DNA of 64,000 bases from Paenisporosarcina indica (GCF_001939075.1 NZ_MPTA01000001.1:124001-188000); one strand, 5' to 3'; counted from the first letter of the stretch, positions 27,867-36,855 are shown. Notes: generated by a model from the letters alone, not told the origin. Translations and numbers: made by a program.

Positions 27867-27951
27867 TCGACATTAAAATTCACTCCTTTCTATTTACTAG
27901 AGGAAACAGAAAAACTTCCGTTTATAAAATTTGTAAGTAAATTTAAATATT

Positions 27952-27995
27952 AAAAGGCGACATATCGTTCATTTTGAACGAAATGCCGCCTTTTT
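27952..27995 (+). terminator. Terminator of the ftsEX-M23 operon
   Basis: AAAAGGCG/CGCCTTTTT with an inner CGTTC-ATTTT-GAACG stem. Confidence 0.8.
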
Positions 27996-28175
27996 CTTTC
28001 GTATTGCTTACTCTGATTTCTTAAATATGGTCATAATACAGTAGATGATTACTGCGAATATGGACATATATGGCTACTTGCATTTGCATAAAATTCGACA
28101 AGTACATTGATTTGGCGAAGTATATAATCAGGATCGATAGTGGTTTATACATTTTGCTGAATTTGCTGGTATCAA
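27996..28175. other. Gap before repeat A3
   Basis: No gene can be supported. A minus-strand frame ending near 28070 reads DPDYILRQINVLVEFYANAS, which could be the remnant of a lost gene, but it has no start or site. Confidence 0.35.
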
Positions 28176-28322
28176 TATGCCTATGCAGTTTCAGCTAGGC
28201 GGCTTTCAAGTGATAGCTGGCTTCTCGCTGGAGGCATCCACAAAGCGCCGAAGCGGTATTAAAGGGAATACTTAGTCCAGTCTATAATGGTGAACTTTTT
28301 CAGTGACCTCATTCGCTAGGAG
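28176..28322 (-). repeat. Dispersed repeat family A, copy 3 (reverse)
   Basis: On the minus strand it holds the exact 16-mer ACTGAAAAAGTTCACC (28289-28304), GACTAAGTATTCCCT, CGCTTCGGCGCTTTGTGGAT and GCGAGAAGCC. It occupies the upstream region of the thioredoxin-like gene. Confidence 0.85.
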
Positions 28323-28464
28323 TGGGTTTTATGGTTGGTCTTTTACTTTTCAAGATTTAAAAGGATATCACTTGATGGTAAATAGATTACTTCATCGCGA
28401 AGCTCATGATACAATTACATCAAACGTTATCGGAGTACCAAATAGATTAAACGGAGGAACTTCC

Positions 28465-29040
28465 ATGAAGAAAAAAATAGTTGGCCTGGTCTTGTTGGCT
28501 GTATTAATTGCAATTGCCATCGGGAATATGGTGAATAATAATATTGATCGGGAAAGGTCTATGACCAATGAACAACTAGGCGTAGATATGACCCGTGTGG
28601 CGGCAAAAGAAGGCTTAAATAAAGGGGATGTCCCACCAGACTTTGAACTCACCACACTAGAAGGGGAAACGGTAAAGCTTTCAGATTATAAAGGAAAAAA
28701 AGTTGTTCTAAACTTTTGGGCGACTTGGTGCCATCCTTGTCGAGCAGAAATGCCACATATGCAAAATTACTATGAAGATTTTGCGGAAGAAGAAAATGTT
28801 GAAATGTTAGCGGTCAATTTAACTAATAGAGACAGTGAGAGTAAAGTGGTGGATTTTGTAAAAGATTACGGCTTGACTTTCCCAATCCCAATGGATGAGG
28901 ACGGAAAGATCGGCGAAATGTTTGAAGTTATTACGATTCCATCCTCTTATATCATTGATTCCTCAGGAAATATTCAAAATAAAATCCAAGGACCAATGGA
29001 TGACCAAATGCTTGCGGATTTACTTTCTGCTATTGAATAA
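28465..29040 (+). CDS. TlpA/ResA-like membrane-anchored thioredoxin
   Basis: The 191-residue protein has an N-terminal uncleaved membrane anchor (MKKKIVGLVLLAVLIAIAIGNM) and an extracellular redoxin domain (about 55-190) with active site WATWCHPCRAEMP (CHPC). The insertion typical of TlpA/ResA proteins is present, and the cis-Pro region is ITIPSSYIID. It likely reduces disulfides or apocytochrome c outside the membrane, which suits the nearby cccB. ATG 28465 follows GGAGGA by 8 nt. In-frame extension upstream runs into repeat A3 and is not real coding sequence. Confidence 0.87.
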   Translation: MKKKIVGLVLLAVLIAIAIGNMVNNNIDRERSMTNEQLGVDMTRVAAKEGLNKGDVPPDFELTTLEGETVKLSDYKGKKVVLNFWATWCHPCRAEMPHMQNYYEDFAEEENVEMLAVNLTNRDSESKVVDFVKDYGLTFPIPMDEDGKIGEMFEVITIPSSYIIDSSGNIQNKIQGPMDDQMLADLLSAIE

Positions 29041-29183
29041 TTACTCAATAAGTAGGGGGAATAGGTGAGTTGATCAATTCATCTCGGATTATCAAATACG
29101 AAATAACAAATCTGGTTTCTTCTTGTCCTAAGATTGCCTACTCGTTCATACAATGAAACGAAGAATGTAGGGGGCGATTTTAT

Positions 29184-30617
29184 TTGAGACGAAGCCGGGT
29201 TTTTTTATTTTGTTTATTAGTTGTATTGATTCTTTGTTTACTTGTTTTTTGGTCACCGTTTAAAAAAGACAAGGAAAGTACGTCTTCGGTTAGTCAATAT
29301 TCTCCAATCGATGAGGCATATGAACGCATTTTGGCAAGTTCAGTCCATCCAGTTGAAGAAAAAAAACTGATTGAAGGTGCTCTAAGAGGTATGGCTGAAA
29401 CCCTTGGTGATCCATATAGCAAATATATGACTAAGGAAGAAGCCACGTCTCACAGAGAATCACTTTCGGACGAGCGCGTAGGGATTGGCATAGAAATAAT
29501 GGAGAATAAAGGTCATTTTATTGTTGTAACACCAATGAAATCATCACCTGCAGAAAAAGCAGGAGTGAAGCCATATGATGAAATTGTGCGTGTAAATGGA
29601 AAACGAGTAGAAGGAAAGAGTTTATCTGATTTACTAACAGTCATAAAAGGTGAAAAAGGAACAACTGTATCGTTGACTGTTTTTCGTGAAACCGAAGATC
29701 GACATCTAGAATTGACTATGAAAAGATCTGCACTACAAATTCAAACTGTAACAAGTGAACGCATTGAAGAAGATGGCCAAGCAATCGGCTATGTGACGAT
29801 TTCACTATTTGGAGAAAAAACGGCCGAAGAATGGGAAGAACAAACGAGAACACTTGTAAAACAAGGGATTGATGGTTTATTAATCGATGTACGGGGCAAT
29901 CCAGGGGGATATTTACATAGTGTTCAACAAGTTGTAGGAACCATGCTGAAGACTGGTGAAATTTTTGCTTACATGCAAGACCCTAAAGGTGTACTTGAAC
30001 CGTTGCCTGTAGAGGCAATGAAAGAAGATGACTATTCAAAAGTAATGAAGAAAATTCCAATTATCTTATTACAAAATGAAGGCAGTGCTTCTGCAAGTGA
30101 AGTACTAAGTGGGGCACTTAAAGCCAATCAACGTGCTGTCATCGCGGGTAGTACGAGTTTTGGCAAGGGGACCGTACAAGAAACATGGAAATTAACAAAC
30201 GGCGGGGAAATGAAATTATCATCACACAAATGGTTAACCCCAAAACAACAATGGATTCATGGGATCGGGATTGAGGCAGATTATAAAGTAAAGGCAAGCG
30301 AACTATATCAACTTGAACCACTGCCAATCGATGGTTCGTATCATGTAGGAGATATGAATGAAGATATTATTTATGGACAAAAAGTTTTGAAAGCACTAGG
30401 TTACGATGTTACACGTGTCGATGGCTATTTTGATGAAAACACAGCAAATGCCGTACTGGCTTTCAAACAAGATAAGAAAATAGAGGCAAATGCATCAATG
30501 GATACCGTTTTCTTTCAATCTACTAGAGAGACGATTTTGGCAAATAAATCTAATAAGAAATATGATGATCAACTACAAAAATCTTTAGGTTATTTATTCC
30601 ATTCTATTCAAAAGTAG
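29184..30617 (+). CDS. ctpB: S41 carboxyl-terminal processing protease CtpB
   Basis: The 477-residue exported serine peptidase has an N-terminal signal anchor (about 4-24), a PDZ domain (about 110-185, GIGIEIMENKGHFIVV), the S41 catalytic core with Ser303 in GSASASE and Lys328 in TSFGKGTVQ, and a C-terminal peptidoglycan-binding domain (about 390-440, VLKALGYDVTRVDGYFDENT). Family knowledge: B. subtilis CtpB clips SpoIVFA to trigger sigma-K activation during sporulation. The start is TTG 29184, 9 nt after TAGGGGG. minJ follows, as in B. subtilis. Confidence 0.92.
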   Translation: MRRSRVFLFCLLVVLILCLLVFWSPFKKDKESTSSVSQYSPIDEAYERILASSVHPVEEKKLIEGALRGMAETLGDPYSKYMTKEEATSHRESLSDERVGIGIEIMENKGHFIVVTPMKSSPAEKAGVKPYDEIVRVNGKRVEGKSLSDLLTVIKGEKGTTVSLTVFRETEDRHLELTMKRSALQIQTVTSERIEEDGQAIGYVTISLFGEKTAEEWEEQTRTLVKQGIDGLLIDVRGNPGGYLHSVQQVVGTMLKTGEIFAYMQDPKGVLEPLPVEAMKEDDYSKVMKKIPIILLQNEGSASASEVLSGALKANQRAVIAGSTSFGKGTVQETWKLTNGGEMKLSSHKWLTPKQQWIHGIGIEADYKVKASELYQLEPLPIDGSYHVGDMNEDIIYGQKVLKALGYDVTRVDGYFDENTANAVLAFKQDKKIEANASMDTVFFQSTRETILANKSNKKYDDQLQKSLGYLFHSIQK

Positions 30618-30699
30618 AAAAAACCTATACGCAATCCATCAATGGTTTGTTACAATGGAAAGAAATACACAAACCGTTGATTGGGTGGTGTTCAGTATT

Positions 30700-31869
30700 A
30701 TGTGGCAAGAGATTATTATAGAAATAGTAAAAGGGATTGGGAAACTGTTCATTAATCCATTATTTTATGTGGCGATCGCATTCGCTATCTTACTTGGATA
30801 TGTACGAGTAAAAAGAGAACGTCGCTTTTTTCGAACGCGTATTTTATGGGGATGGACAGAAACCATTCGCATGTTTAAAGATACGTGGCTCTATACATTA
30901 CTATTATCAATACTCAGTGTTGCAATCGGATTAACACTGACAACAGATTGGATTGTAACATTTAGTGTAATTAGTGTTATCCTTGTAGCCGTATTTATTT
31001 TTCAGTTAGGATCACCAATAATTGCAGCGTCTCTTGCAATTATTGCGTTATGGATCGGAACTAAAACGGGGGCTACATTTACTATTTTGTCGTTCGAGTG
31101 GCAGGGTGAATCAAATTGGCTTGAGTTGGCTTTACCTGTTGCTTTATTAATAGGGGCGGCTGTCATCGTTGAGGGAATTCTTATTCGCAAAAATGGCGCA
31201 TTATCAGCATCTCCAATCCTCGAGAAATCTGACCGCGGTATAACAGCAGCTGGTTATCTTTCAAAAAAATTATGGATGTTGCCTGTATTAGTAGTGGTAC
31301 CAGGAAATGTTATCCCGGATTTTCTTCCGTACTGGCCGCAATTCACTCTGGGGAACCAATCATTTGGTCTGGTTTTATTGCCGATTGTGATTGCTTTCCA
31401 GCAAAAAGCTCGTCGTACATTGCCAATCTATTTCTATCCAAAAGTAGGGAATGCAGTTAGTGGCGTTGGAATTGCCACAATCATACTTGCAGTATCCGCG
31501 ATTTGGTTGCCGATTTTTGCAGTGGTTAGTTTAGCTGTTGGTGCACTGGCTCGTTTAGGTGTGTGGATCTACTTTGCATTGCAGGAGAAACAAGGAAGAT
31601 ATCTTGTAGTACCACAGGATTCTGGAGTTATGATTGCCGGTGTCTTACCGGAATCACCTGCTGACAAAATGGGATTGATCATTGGCGAGTGTATCCGCAA
31701 AGTAAATGGACAAACAGTATCAAACGAACGAGAACTGTACGAAGCGATTCAAATAAATGCGGCACATTGTCGACTTGAAGTACTCGATCATCAAGGTGAA
31801 GTGCGATTGAGACAACATGTGATTTATCATCATGATCATCATCGCCTTGGCTTATTGGTCGTAAGATAG
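30700..31869 (+). CDS. minJ: Division-site regulator MinJ (PDZ membrane protein)
   Basis: The 389-residue protein has about eight transmembrane segments between residues 15 and 295 and a C-terminal cytoplasmic PDZ domain (about 300-388, GVMIAGVLPESPADKMGLIIGE). This architecture and the order ctpB-minJ-csbA match B. subtilis MinJ (YvjD), which bridges DivIVA and MinD at poles and septa. I prefer ATG 30700 (MWQEIIIEIVKG), which follows GGGTGGTG; ATG 30655 has no site and adds a non-family extension. The start remains somewhat uncertain. Confidence 0.85.
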   Translation: MWQEIIIEIVKGIGKLFINPLFYVAIAFAILLGYVRVKRERRFFRTRILWGWTETIRMFKDTWLYTLLLSILSVAIGLTLTTDWIVTFSVISVILVAVFIFQLGSPIIAASLAIIALWIGTKTGATFTILSFEWQGESNWLELALPVALLIGAAVIVEGILIRKNGALSASPILEKSDRGITAAGYLSKKLWMLPVLVVVPGNVIPDFLPYWPQFTLGNQSFGLVLLPIVIAFQQKARRTLPIYFYPKVGNAVSGVGIATIILAVSAIWLPIFAVVSLAVGALARLGVWIYFALQEKQGRYLVVPQDSGVMIAGVLPESPADKMGLIIGECIRKVNGQTVSNERELYEAIQINAAHCRLEVLDHQGEVRLRQHVIYHHDHHRLGLLVVR

Positions 31870-31879
31870 GAGAACACCA

Positions 31880-32125
31880 GTGGAATCTATGTTTATCAAA
31901 ATTATCCTAGCTTTCTTCTTACCAGGATTACTAGTTATCTTATTCACACGCATTACTTTTTCTCATTATGTAGCGTTGATCTTAACCGTAGCTCTAATAA
32001 CAGCTTCAGTTTATGCAGGATATACGCATACATGGAGGCTTTACATAGTTGATGCCTTATCACTAACTATTGGCTTCTGGTATGCTACGAAAATGATGCA
32101 ACGCGGAAAAACAGAAGAGCAGTAA
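31880..32125 (+). CDS. csbA: CsbA family small membrane protein (DUF2198)
   Basis: The 81-residue protein with three hydrophobic segments closely matches the CsbA pattern (LVILFTRITFSHYVALILTV, ASVYAGYTHTW, DALSLTIGF). In B. subtilis csbA is a sigma-B-controlled gene of unknown function. GTG 31880 lies 7 nt after AGGAG, 10 nt past minJ. In B. subtilis uvrB-uvrA follow; here a terminator and a convergent operon follow instead. Confidence 0.88.
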   Translation: MESMFIKIILAFFLPGLLVILFTRITFSHYVALILTVALITASVYAGYTHTWRLYIVDALSLTIGFWYATKMMQRGKTEEQ

Positions 32126-32126
32126 G

Positions 32127-32163
32127 AAAAACGTCTTTCCGCATTTGTGGAGAGACGTTTTTT
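32127..32163 (+). terminator. Terminator of the ctpB-minJ-csbA cluster
   Basis: AAAACGTCTTTCC pairs with GGAGAGACGTTTT around GCATTTGT, followed by T. Confidence 0.88.
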
Positions 32164-32284
32164 GTACGGGATTAAAGATAACTACTAATAATTCGAAAGT
32201 ATTTATTGTATTTAGGGTAGGAAAAGCTTTGAACACTGACTTAGTAGTAGTCCCATTTTTATACTTTCTGGTAATAAATAATAA

Positions 32285-32303
32285 GAGCGGCCAAAAGCCG
32301 CTC
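32285..32303 (-). terminator. Terminator of the met operon
   Basis: GAGCGGC/GCCGCTC with a 5-nt loop. The minus-strand tail is TTATTATTTATT, T-rich but not a pure run. Confidence 0.65.
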
Positions 32304-32318
32304 GAATAATATCATCTT

Positions 32319-33524
32319 CTATTCATCTTTCTTCGCTTCAAGAGCCACTTCGTATGATTTACGTACTTGATGAAGCAGTTCTGGTTCGCTCAATAATCGA
32401 TAAGCTGCACCAGCAAGTGCTTTAGCTCCAGTCACTAATCCTTTATAGCCGAGTTCAGAGTTTGCTGCTTCACGAAATTCATTCGTATGAGCAATCAAAT
32501 CCTCAGGACCTATTTTGATATGAGGATGTGCAGTTGGAACCGCATAGCTAATGTTACCGGCATCCGTTGATCCTAAACCACGTCCGCGTTCAGAGTAAAC
32601 AACTTCACCATGTGACTCCAATTCTTCATGAATAACGCTATCCAACACATTATTTAAAACAAAGTCTTGAACTTCGTTTTGGAAACGCTCGACTTTAACG
32701 GTAGCACCAGTAGTTAATGCAGCACCTTCCGCAATTGCGCGAATGCGTGTACTAACGGCCTCAGCCTTTGCCCATGTCTCTGCACGAATGTAGAATCTTG
32801 CTGATGCGTAGTCAGGTACAATATTCGGGGCATCTCCACCATGAGTGATAATACCATGGATGCGGACATCATTTGTAACGTGTTGACGGAGTGCATTGAT
32901 GCCATTGAAGAGTTGGATGACGGAATCCAACGCGTTTATCCCTTTTTCAGGGGAGCCCGATGCATGGGCCGGTTTTCCATAAAAATGAAAGTCGAGTGGA
33001 TCTACTGCCAGAGTCGGTCCAGTTAAACTCGTTCTTCCAGAAGGATGAATCATTAATGCAACATCGACATTTTCCAAGAAACCATGACGTACAAAACTTC
33101 CTTTCGCACTACCATTCGGGCCGCCTTCTTCTGCAGGTGTGCCTAGTACGACTACTTTTCCTCCCGTTTCTGCGATAACTTCAGAAATCGCGATGCCTGC
33201 AGCCACACTTGTTGTTCCAATAATATTATGACCACATGCATGACCTAAACCAGGGAGTGCATCATATTCGGCTAAGAATGCAATGGTAGGGCCTTCAATC
33301 CCGGAATCCTTCACTGCATAAAATGCGGTGTCATGTCCTGCAACTCTAAGATCTACTTGAAATCCAAATTCTCGTAAATACTCGGATAATACACCACTAG
33401 CAAACACTTCTTCATTACCAATTTCAGGTTTGGCATGGATTTCTTTTGCGAGTGCAATCACTCGGTCAGCGTGGCTATCAATTACATCAAAAATACGTGA
33501 TTTCAAATCAATTGTCGTTGTCAT
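32319..33524 (-). CDS. M20 family metallo-amidohydrolase
   Basis: This 401-residue zinc hydrolase of the M20D/amidohydrolase type (AbgB/IAL/N-acyl-amino-acid hydrolase group) has metal-binding residues in GLGHACGHNIIGT and EEGGPNGSAKGSF. A dimerisation domain lies at about 180-290. It is the last gene of the metN-metI-metQ operon, starting 2 nt after the metQ stop with GGGGGA as ribosome-binding site. Inference: it releases methionine or another sulfur amino acid from an N-acyl or small peptide form brought in by the transporter. The substrate cannot be read from sequence. Confidence 0.85.
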   Translation of the reverse strand: MTTTIDLKSRIFDVIDSHADRVIALAKEIHAKPEIGNEEVFASGVLSEYLREFGFQVDLRVAGHDTAFYAVKDSGIEGPTIAFLAEYDALPGLGHACGHNIIGTTSVAAGIAISEVIAETGGKVVVLGTPAEEGGPNGSAKGSFVRHGFLENVDVALMIHPSGRTSLTGPTLAVDPLDFHFYGKPAHASGSPEKGINALDSVIQLFNGINALRQHVTNDVRIHGIITHGGDAPNIVPDYASARFYIRAETWAKAEAVSTRIRAIAEGAALTTGATVKVERFQNEVQDFVLNNVLDSVIHEELESHGEVVYSERGRGLGSTDAGNISYAVPTAHPHIKIGPEDLIAHTNEFREAANSELGYKGLVTGAKALAGAAYRLLSEPELLHQVRKSYEVALEAKKDE

Positions 33525-33526
33525 TT

Positions 33527-34384
33527 TTATTCCCCCAGTTCCTTGTAAGCTTGAAGAAGTTCTTCTTGAGTTAAATCGACCACAAGAGATCCTCCATTTG
33601 TATCTTCTTTCACAGCAGCAATAACATCTTCATGGTGATAGATTTCAACTAATTTTAAATACGTTTCGTTTGTTGCATCTTCAGCACGAGCTGCAAAGAC
33701 GTTAATATATGGTCTTACATTTTCATTTGTTGCATCTTCCAAGTAAATCGGGTCATTCGCTGTGTCAAATCCTGCTTGACCAGCAACTCCATTGTTAATG
33801 ATAGAAGCGGCAACGTCAGGCAGTACACGAGGTGTTTGTTGAGCGACGATTGCATAAATATCTAGGTTTTTAGGATTTGAAGTGATTTTAGTTGGATCGC
33901 CGAATAATCCAAAATCATCTGCTAATTCAATAAGTCCAGCTGTTTCGAGAAGTCTTAATGCACGTGCTTGGTTCGATGGATCATCTGGTATCGCAATTTT
34001 CGAACCATCTGGAATATCAGCGATGTCTTCATATTTTTCAGAGTAAATGCCCATTGGAGCAATTAATGTTGCACCGATTGGTACTAAATCTAATCCACCT
34101 TGTTTTGTAAATTCACTTAAGAACGCGATATGTTGGAATGAATTCAAATCGATTTCACCGTTAGCGAGTGCTTGGTTTGGTAATGTGTAATCTGCAAACT
34201 CCACAAACTCTACATTAATCCCTTCTTCTTTAGCTAATTTAGCAACGATATCCCAAACCTGACCATCCGTTCCAGTCACCCCAACTTTTACTGTGGAACC
34301 ATCTTTTCCTGCTGCATCTCCAGAGCAAGCCGATAAGACCAATACGGTCACAATCGCCAATATTAATACCTGTAATTTTTTCAT
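33527..34384 (-). CDS. metQ: Methionine ABC transporter substrate-binding lipoprotein MetQ
   Basis: The 285-residue NlpA-family lipoprotein has lipobox LVLSAC (Cys about 20), followed by VKVGVTGTDGQVWDIVAKLAKEEGI and the conserved NSFQHIAFL segment. It captures methionine outside the cell for MetNI. I choose ATG 34384 with AAAGGAG 9 nt upstream. A 22-bp-flanked repeat (family F) separates it from metI, which is unusual inside this operon. Confidence 0.92.
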   Translation of the reverse strand: MKKLQVLILAIVTVLVLSACSGDAAGKDGSTVKVGVTGTDGQVWDIVAKLAKEEGINVEFVEFADYTLPNQALANGEIDLNSFQHIAFLSEFTKQGGLDLVPIGATLIAPMGIYSEKYEDIADIPDGSKIAIPDDPSNQARALRLLETAGLIELADDFGLFGDPTKITSNPKNLDIYAIVAQQTPRVLPDVAASIINNGVAGQAGFDTANDPIYLEDATNENVRPYINVFAARAEDATNETYLKLVEIYHHEDVIAAVKEDTNGGSLVVDLTQEELLQAYKELGE

Positions 34385-34420
34385 GAATGAATTCTCCTTT
34401 TTAATCATAATTTGTCGAGC

Positions 34421-34562
34421 TAGAGTGGCGCTTTCCGCTTTTCGTTGTGTCTAGCTCCAAGCGCCAGCCTGCACCTAAGCTTCAGGCCCTCATGCGAAAG
34501 CAAGCTTCGAATCGGTCCTTCCAGCGCCGGCGTCAGGCAAGAGTGGCGCTTTCCGCTTTTCT
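34421..34562. repeat. Repeat family F inside the met operon
   Basis: A 22-bp direct repeat beginning AGAGTGGCGCTTTCCGCTTT flanks the element at 34423 and 34541 (approximate starts). Between them lie GTGTCTAGCTCCAAGCGCC, TCGGTCCTTCCAGCGCC and GGCGTCAGGCAAGAG. The pattern resembles a short intergenic repeat I recall as common in Bacillales genomes. It fills the metI-metQ gap and could fold into a large hairpin affecting metQ expression. A decayed copy is at 15428. Confidence 0.8.
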
Positions 34563-34565
34563 GTG

Positions 34566-35228
34566 TTAACGTCGTAAAAATTTTCTGGATAAAGTGTTTC
34601 CAAGCCACTGAGCGAGTTGAACGAGTAAAATCAGCAATACAACTGTAACAATCATGACGCTGCCATCAAAACGTTGGTATCCGTACGTCATGGCAACATG
34701 ACCAAGCCCGCCACCGCCAACTGTTCCGGCCATGGCAGAGAAGTCGATGAGACCTACAGTAACAAATGTTAATCCTAAAATAAGTGGTCCCAAAGCTTCC
34801 GGAATCAATACAGTGAAAATAATTTGGAAAGGACTTGCTCCCATTGCCTTAGCTGCTTCAATCACACCGGGATCAATACTAATTAAGTTGTTCTCAACAA
34901 CTCGTGCAATGCCGAATGATGCGGCGATTGTCATTGGAAATACTGCTGCCCATGTTCCGATGGTCGTTCCGATTAATGTGCGAGTCAGAGGACTAATCGC
35001 CACCAAGAAAATAATGAATGGAATAGGACGTATAAAATTAATAAGTAGATTGAGTAACATCGAAACGAGTTTATTCTCTAAAATGTTTCCTTTTCGAGTA
35101 ACAAATAAAAGTAAACCAATGGATATACCAAGGATTGAGCCTAAAATAAGGGTAGCAATGACCATGAATATCGTTTCACCGGTAGCTTCTACGATCCGTG
35201 GCCAAAAGGTTTGCCAATCAACTTGCAT
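34566..35228 (-). CDS. metI: Methionine ABC transporter permease MetI
   Basis: The 220-residue permease has five membrane helices and the inner-membrane coupling (EAA) motif GVIEAAKAMGASPFQIIFTVLIPEA (given here as the conserved EAAKAMGASP core at about residues 133-142). It forms the channel for methionine import with MetN. Its start overlaps the end of metN by 11 nt. The next gene, metQ, lies beyond the inserted repeat. Confidence 0.93.
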   Translation of the reverse strand: MQVDWQTFWPRIVEATGETIFMVIATLILGSILGISIGLLLFVTRKGNILENKLVSMLLNLLINFIRPIPFIIFLVAISPLTRTLIGTTIGTWAAVFPMTIAASFGIARVVENNLISIDPGVIEAAKAMGASPFQIIFTVLIPEALGPLILGLTFVTVGLIDFSAMAGTVGGGGLGHVAMTYGYQRFDGSVMIVTVVLLILLVQLAQWLGNTLSRKFLRR

Positions 35229-36243
35229 CTGTTTGTACCTCCTTGATTTCCGTTAGTTCAGAGAGTTCCGAGATGACTTGTTGTATAGCCAATTCTGGTC
35301 CATCAAACGATACGAGTAAATTTCCATATAGTTGTTCCTGAAGTTCTCGAACTGTTCCATAAACGATATTAAAATCAGTTCCGTGCTTTCGCGTGATTCG
35401 AGATAGAAGGGGTGCTCCGGCAATTTCACCTTTGAAAACAATGCGGTACAATTTTGTTCCACCATTAGAACGCCACTTTTCCAAAAGAGTAGAAGATGGA
35501 CGATCCTGTTGAACCGACTGGATAAAGTTTTGAGTTGTCTCGTGTTGTGGATTAGTAAATGTGTCAAACACGGAGCCATTTTCAAGTACTTTCCCATTTT
35601 CCATAATCGCCACTTTATTGCAGATGGTCTGAATGACGTGCATTTCGTGTGTAATTAACAAGATGGTAATGCCAAATTCGGCATTGACCTTTTTTAACAG
35701 TCGCAAGATGTCTGAGGTTGTTTCAGGGTCCAAAGCGGACGTTGCTTCATCACAGATCAAAATATCTGGTGAAGTTGCGAGTGCTCTTGCAATTCCAACT
35801 CGTTGCTTTTGACCACCTGACAGCTGTTCGGGATAATCATTTGCTTTGTCTGATAATCCAACAAATTGAAGTAATTCAGCCACACGTCTTTGAACTTCTT
35901 GTCGAGAGGTGCCAGCCAGTTTCAAAGGGTAGCCCACATTGCCTGCCACAGTTCTTGACGTGAACAAATTAAAGTTTTGAAAAATCATTCCAATGCGTCT
36001 ACGCAGTTTCCGTAACTCTTTTGGCGACAAGGTAGTAATATCGGTTCCTTGAACTTTTACTGAACCAGCGGTAGGTTTTTCCAATAAATTGACAAGTCGC
36101 AGCAAGGTACTTTTACCTGCTCCACTAAACCCAATAATTCCGTAAATATCGCCCTGCTCAATCGTAAGCGACACATCTTGGACCGCATGCACCTCCCGTT
36201 TGGCCGTCCGAAATGATTTCGTGGCCTTTAAAAATTCAATCAT
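35218..36243 (-). CDS. metN: Methionine ABC transporter ATPase MetN
   Basis: The 341-residue ATPase has Walker A GFSGAGKST (about 38-46), Q-loop MIFQNFNLF, signature LSGGQKQRVGIARA, Walker B ILICDEATSALDP and a C-terminal NIL domain (about 265-341) that binds methionine and inhibits transport. It is the first gene of a leftward operon metN-metI-metQ-M20. AGGAGG precedes the ATG, and a SAM-I riboswitch occupies the leader. Confidence 0.95.
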   Translation of the reverse strand: MIEFLKATKSFRTAKREVHAVQDVSLTIEQGDIYGIIGFSGAGKSTLLRLVNLLEKPTAGSVKVQGTDITTLSPKELRKLRRRIGMIFQNFNLFTSRTVAGNVGYPLKLAGTSRQEVQRRVAELLQFVGLSDKANDYPEQLSGGQKQRVGIARALATSPDILICDEATSALDPETTSDILRLLKKVNAEFGITILLITHEMHVIQTICNKVAIMENGKVLENGSVFDTFTNPQHETTQNFIQSVQQDRPSSTLLEKWRSNGGTKLYRIVFKGEIAGAPLLSRITRKHGTDFNIVYGTVRELQEQLYGNLLVSFDGPELAIQQVISELSELTEIKEVQTDAS

Positions 36244-36369
36244 GGCTGTTCCTCCTAGAAGATTTATTCTGCAATTAAGCTCACGATGGAAGAAGGGGGC
36301 CTTCCTCGTGAGTCTACAATTGATTCCGCAAGCAAAAGATAGCGCATCAACTTTCTAAATCTGAACGAA

Positions 36370-36419
36370 AAAAAGGGAGAGCCTTCTTTTTCTCATACTC
36401 AAGAAAAAGAAGGCTCTCC
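36370..36419 (-). terminator. Riboswitch-controlled intrinsic terminator
   Basis: On the minus strand GGAGAGCCTTCTTTTTCT pairs with AGAAAAAGAAGGCTCTCC and is followed by a seven-T run. It is the expression platform of the SAM riboswitch. Confidence 0.92.
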
Positions 36420-36441
36420 GAAATTACGGAAAACCATCTCG

Positions 36442-36557
36442 TTCTCATCTTTCAAGCGACAGAAACGCTTGCAGGATTTGGCACAGTGTTCAACAATTAA
36501 GTTGAACCCGCTGCCGAGACGTCAAAGGGCCAGTCCCTCAGTCTCTCTGGATAAGAA
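36442..36557 (-). ncRNA. SAM-I riboswitch (S-box) aptamer
   Basis: Read on the minus strand, the 116-nt leader starts TTCTTATCCAGAGAG, continues GAGGGACTGGCCC and GTCTCGGCAGCGGG, then a TTCAACTTAATTGTTGAA hairpin, ACTGTGCCAAATCC and a closing GATGAGAA that pairs with TTCTTATC as P1. These are the conserved S-box elements (K-turn side, P2-P4 blocks). With the downstream terminator it should shut off metNIQ when S-adenosylmethionine is plentiful. Confidence 0.95.
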
Positions 36558-36598
36558 AGTGATGTGTTGCTATTAAATTGTTGCAAGAATTGATTATG

Positions 36599-36627
36599 AC
36601 TTTACACTTTTCGAAATAAATCGTCAA
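36599..36627 (-). promoter_or_regulatory. Promoter of the met operon
   Basis: On the minus strand TTGACG (36622-36627), 17 nt, TAAAGT (36599-36604). It lies about 40 nt before the riboswitch P1. Confidence 0.7.
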
Positions 36628-36728
36628 TAGTTTTTAAAAAGTAAAACTATTCTGATAATTATATGTTGAAAATGAAAGGATATGCATGGGGATAAGTATT
36701 AAGAAAAATTAATTATATTGTTCTTAAT

Positions 36729-36855
36729 CGTACATATTCGCTTACCGCACGTTCCACATGAGCCAACAAGTATGAAGAACACATACTGGTGAATCTCATT
36801 CTTCGTGCTCCTGCGCAAGCTCGTCGCAGAAAGCTGTGCTAGGCGCATATTCACA
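36729..36855 (-). repeat. Palindromic repeat family B, copy 3 (reverse)
   Basis: On the minus strand it contains CTGCGACGAGCTTGCGCAGG, the CAGTATGTGTTCTTCATACTTG hairpin (core ATACTTGTTGGCTCATG) and GGAACGTGCGG. Its termini are more diverged than in the 18.6 and 18.9 kb copies. Confidence 0.75.

Noticed and set aside
27996-28140. Possible gene remnant on the minus strand
   Set aside because: A short readable stretch exists but there is no start, no site and no family I can name; too weak to call a pseudogene.
28303-28464. 54-residue N-terminal extension of the TlpA-like protein
   Set aside because: It starts inside repeat A3 and precedes a good GGAGGA site and a proper membrane anchor at 28465.
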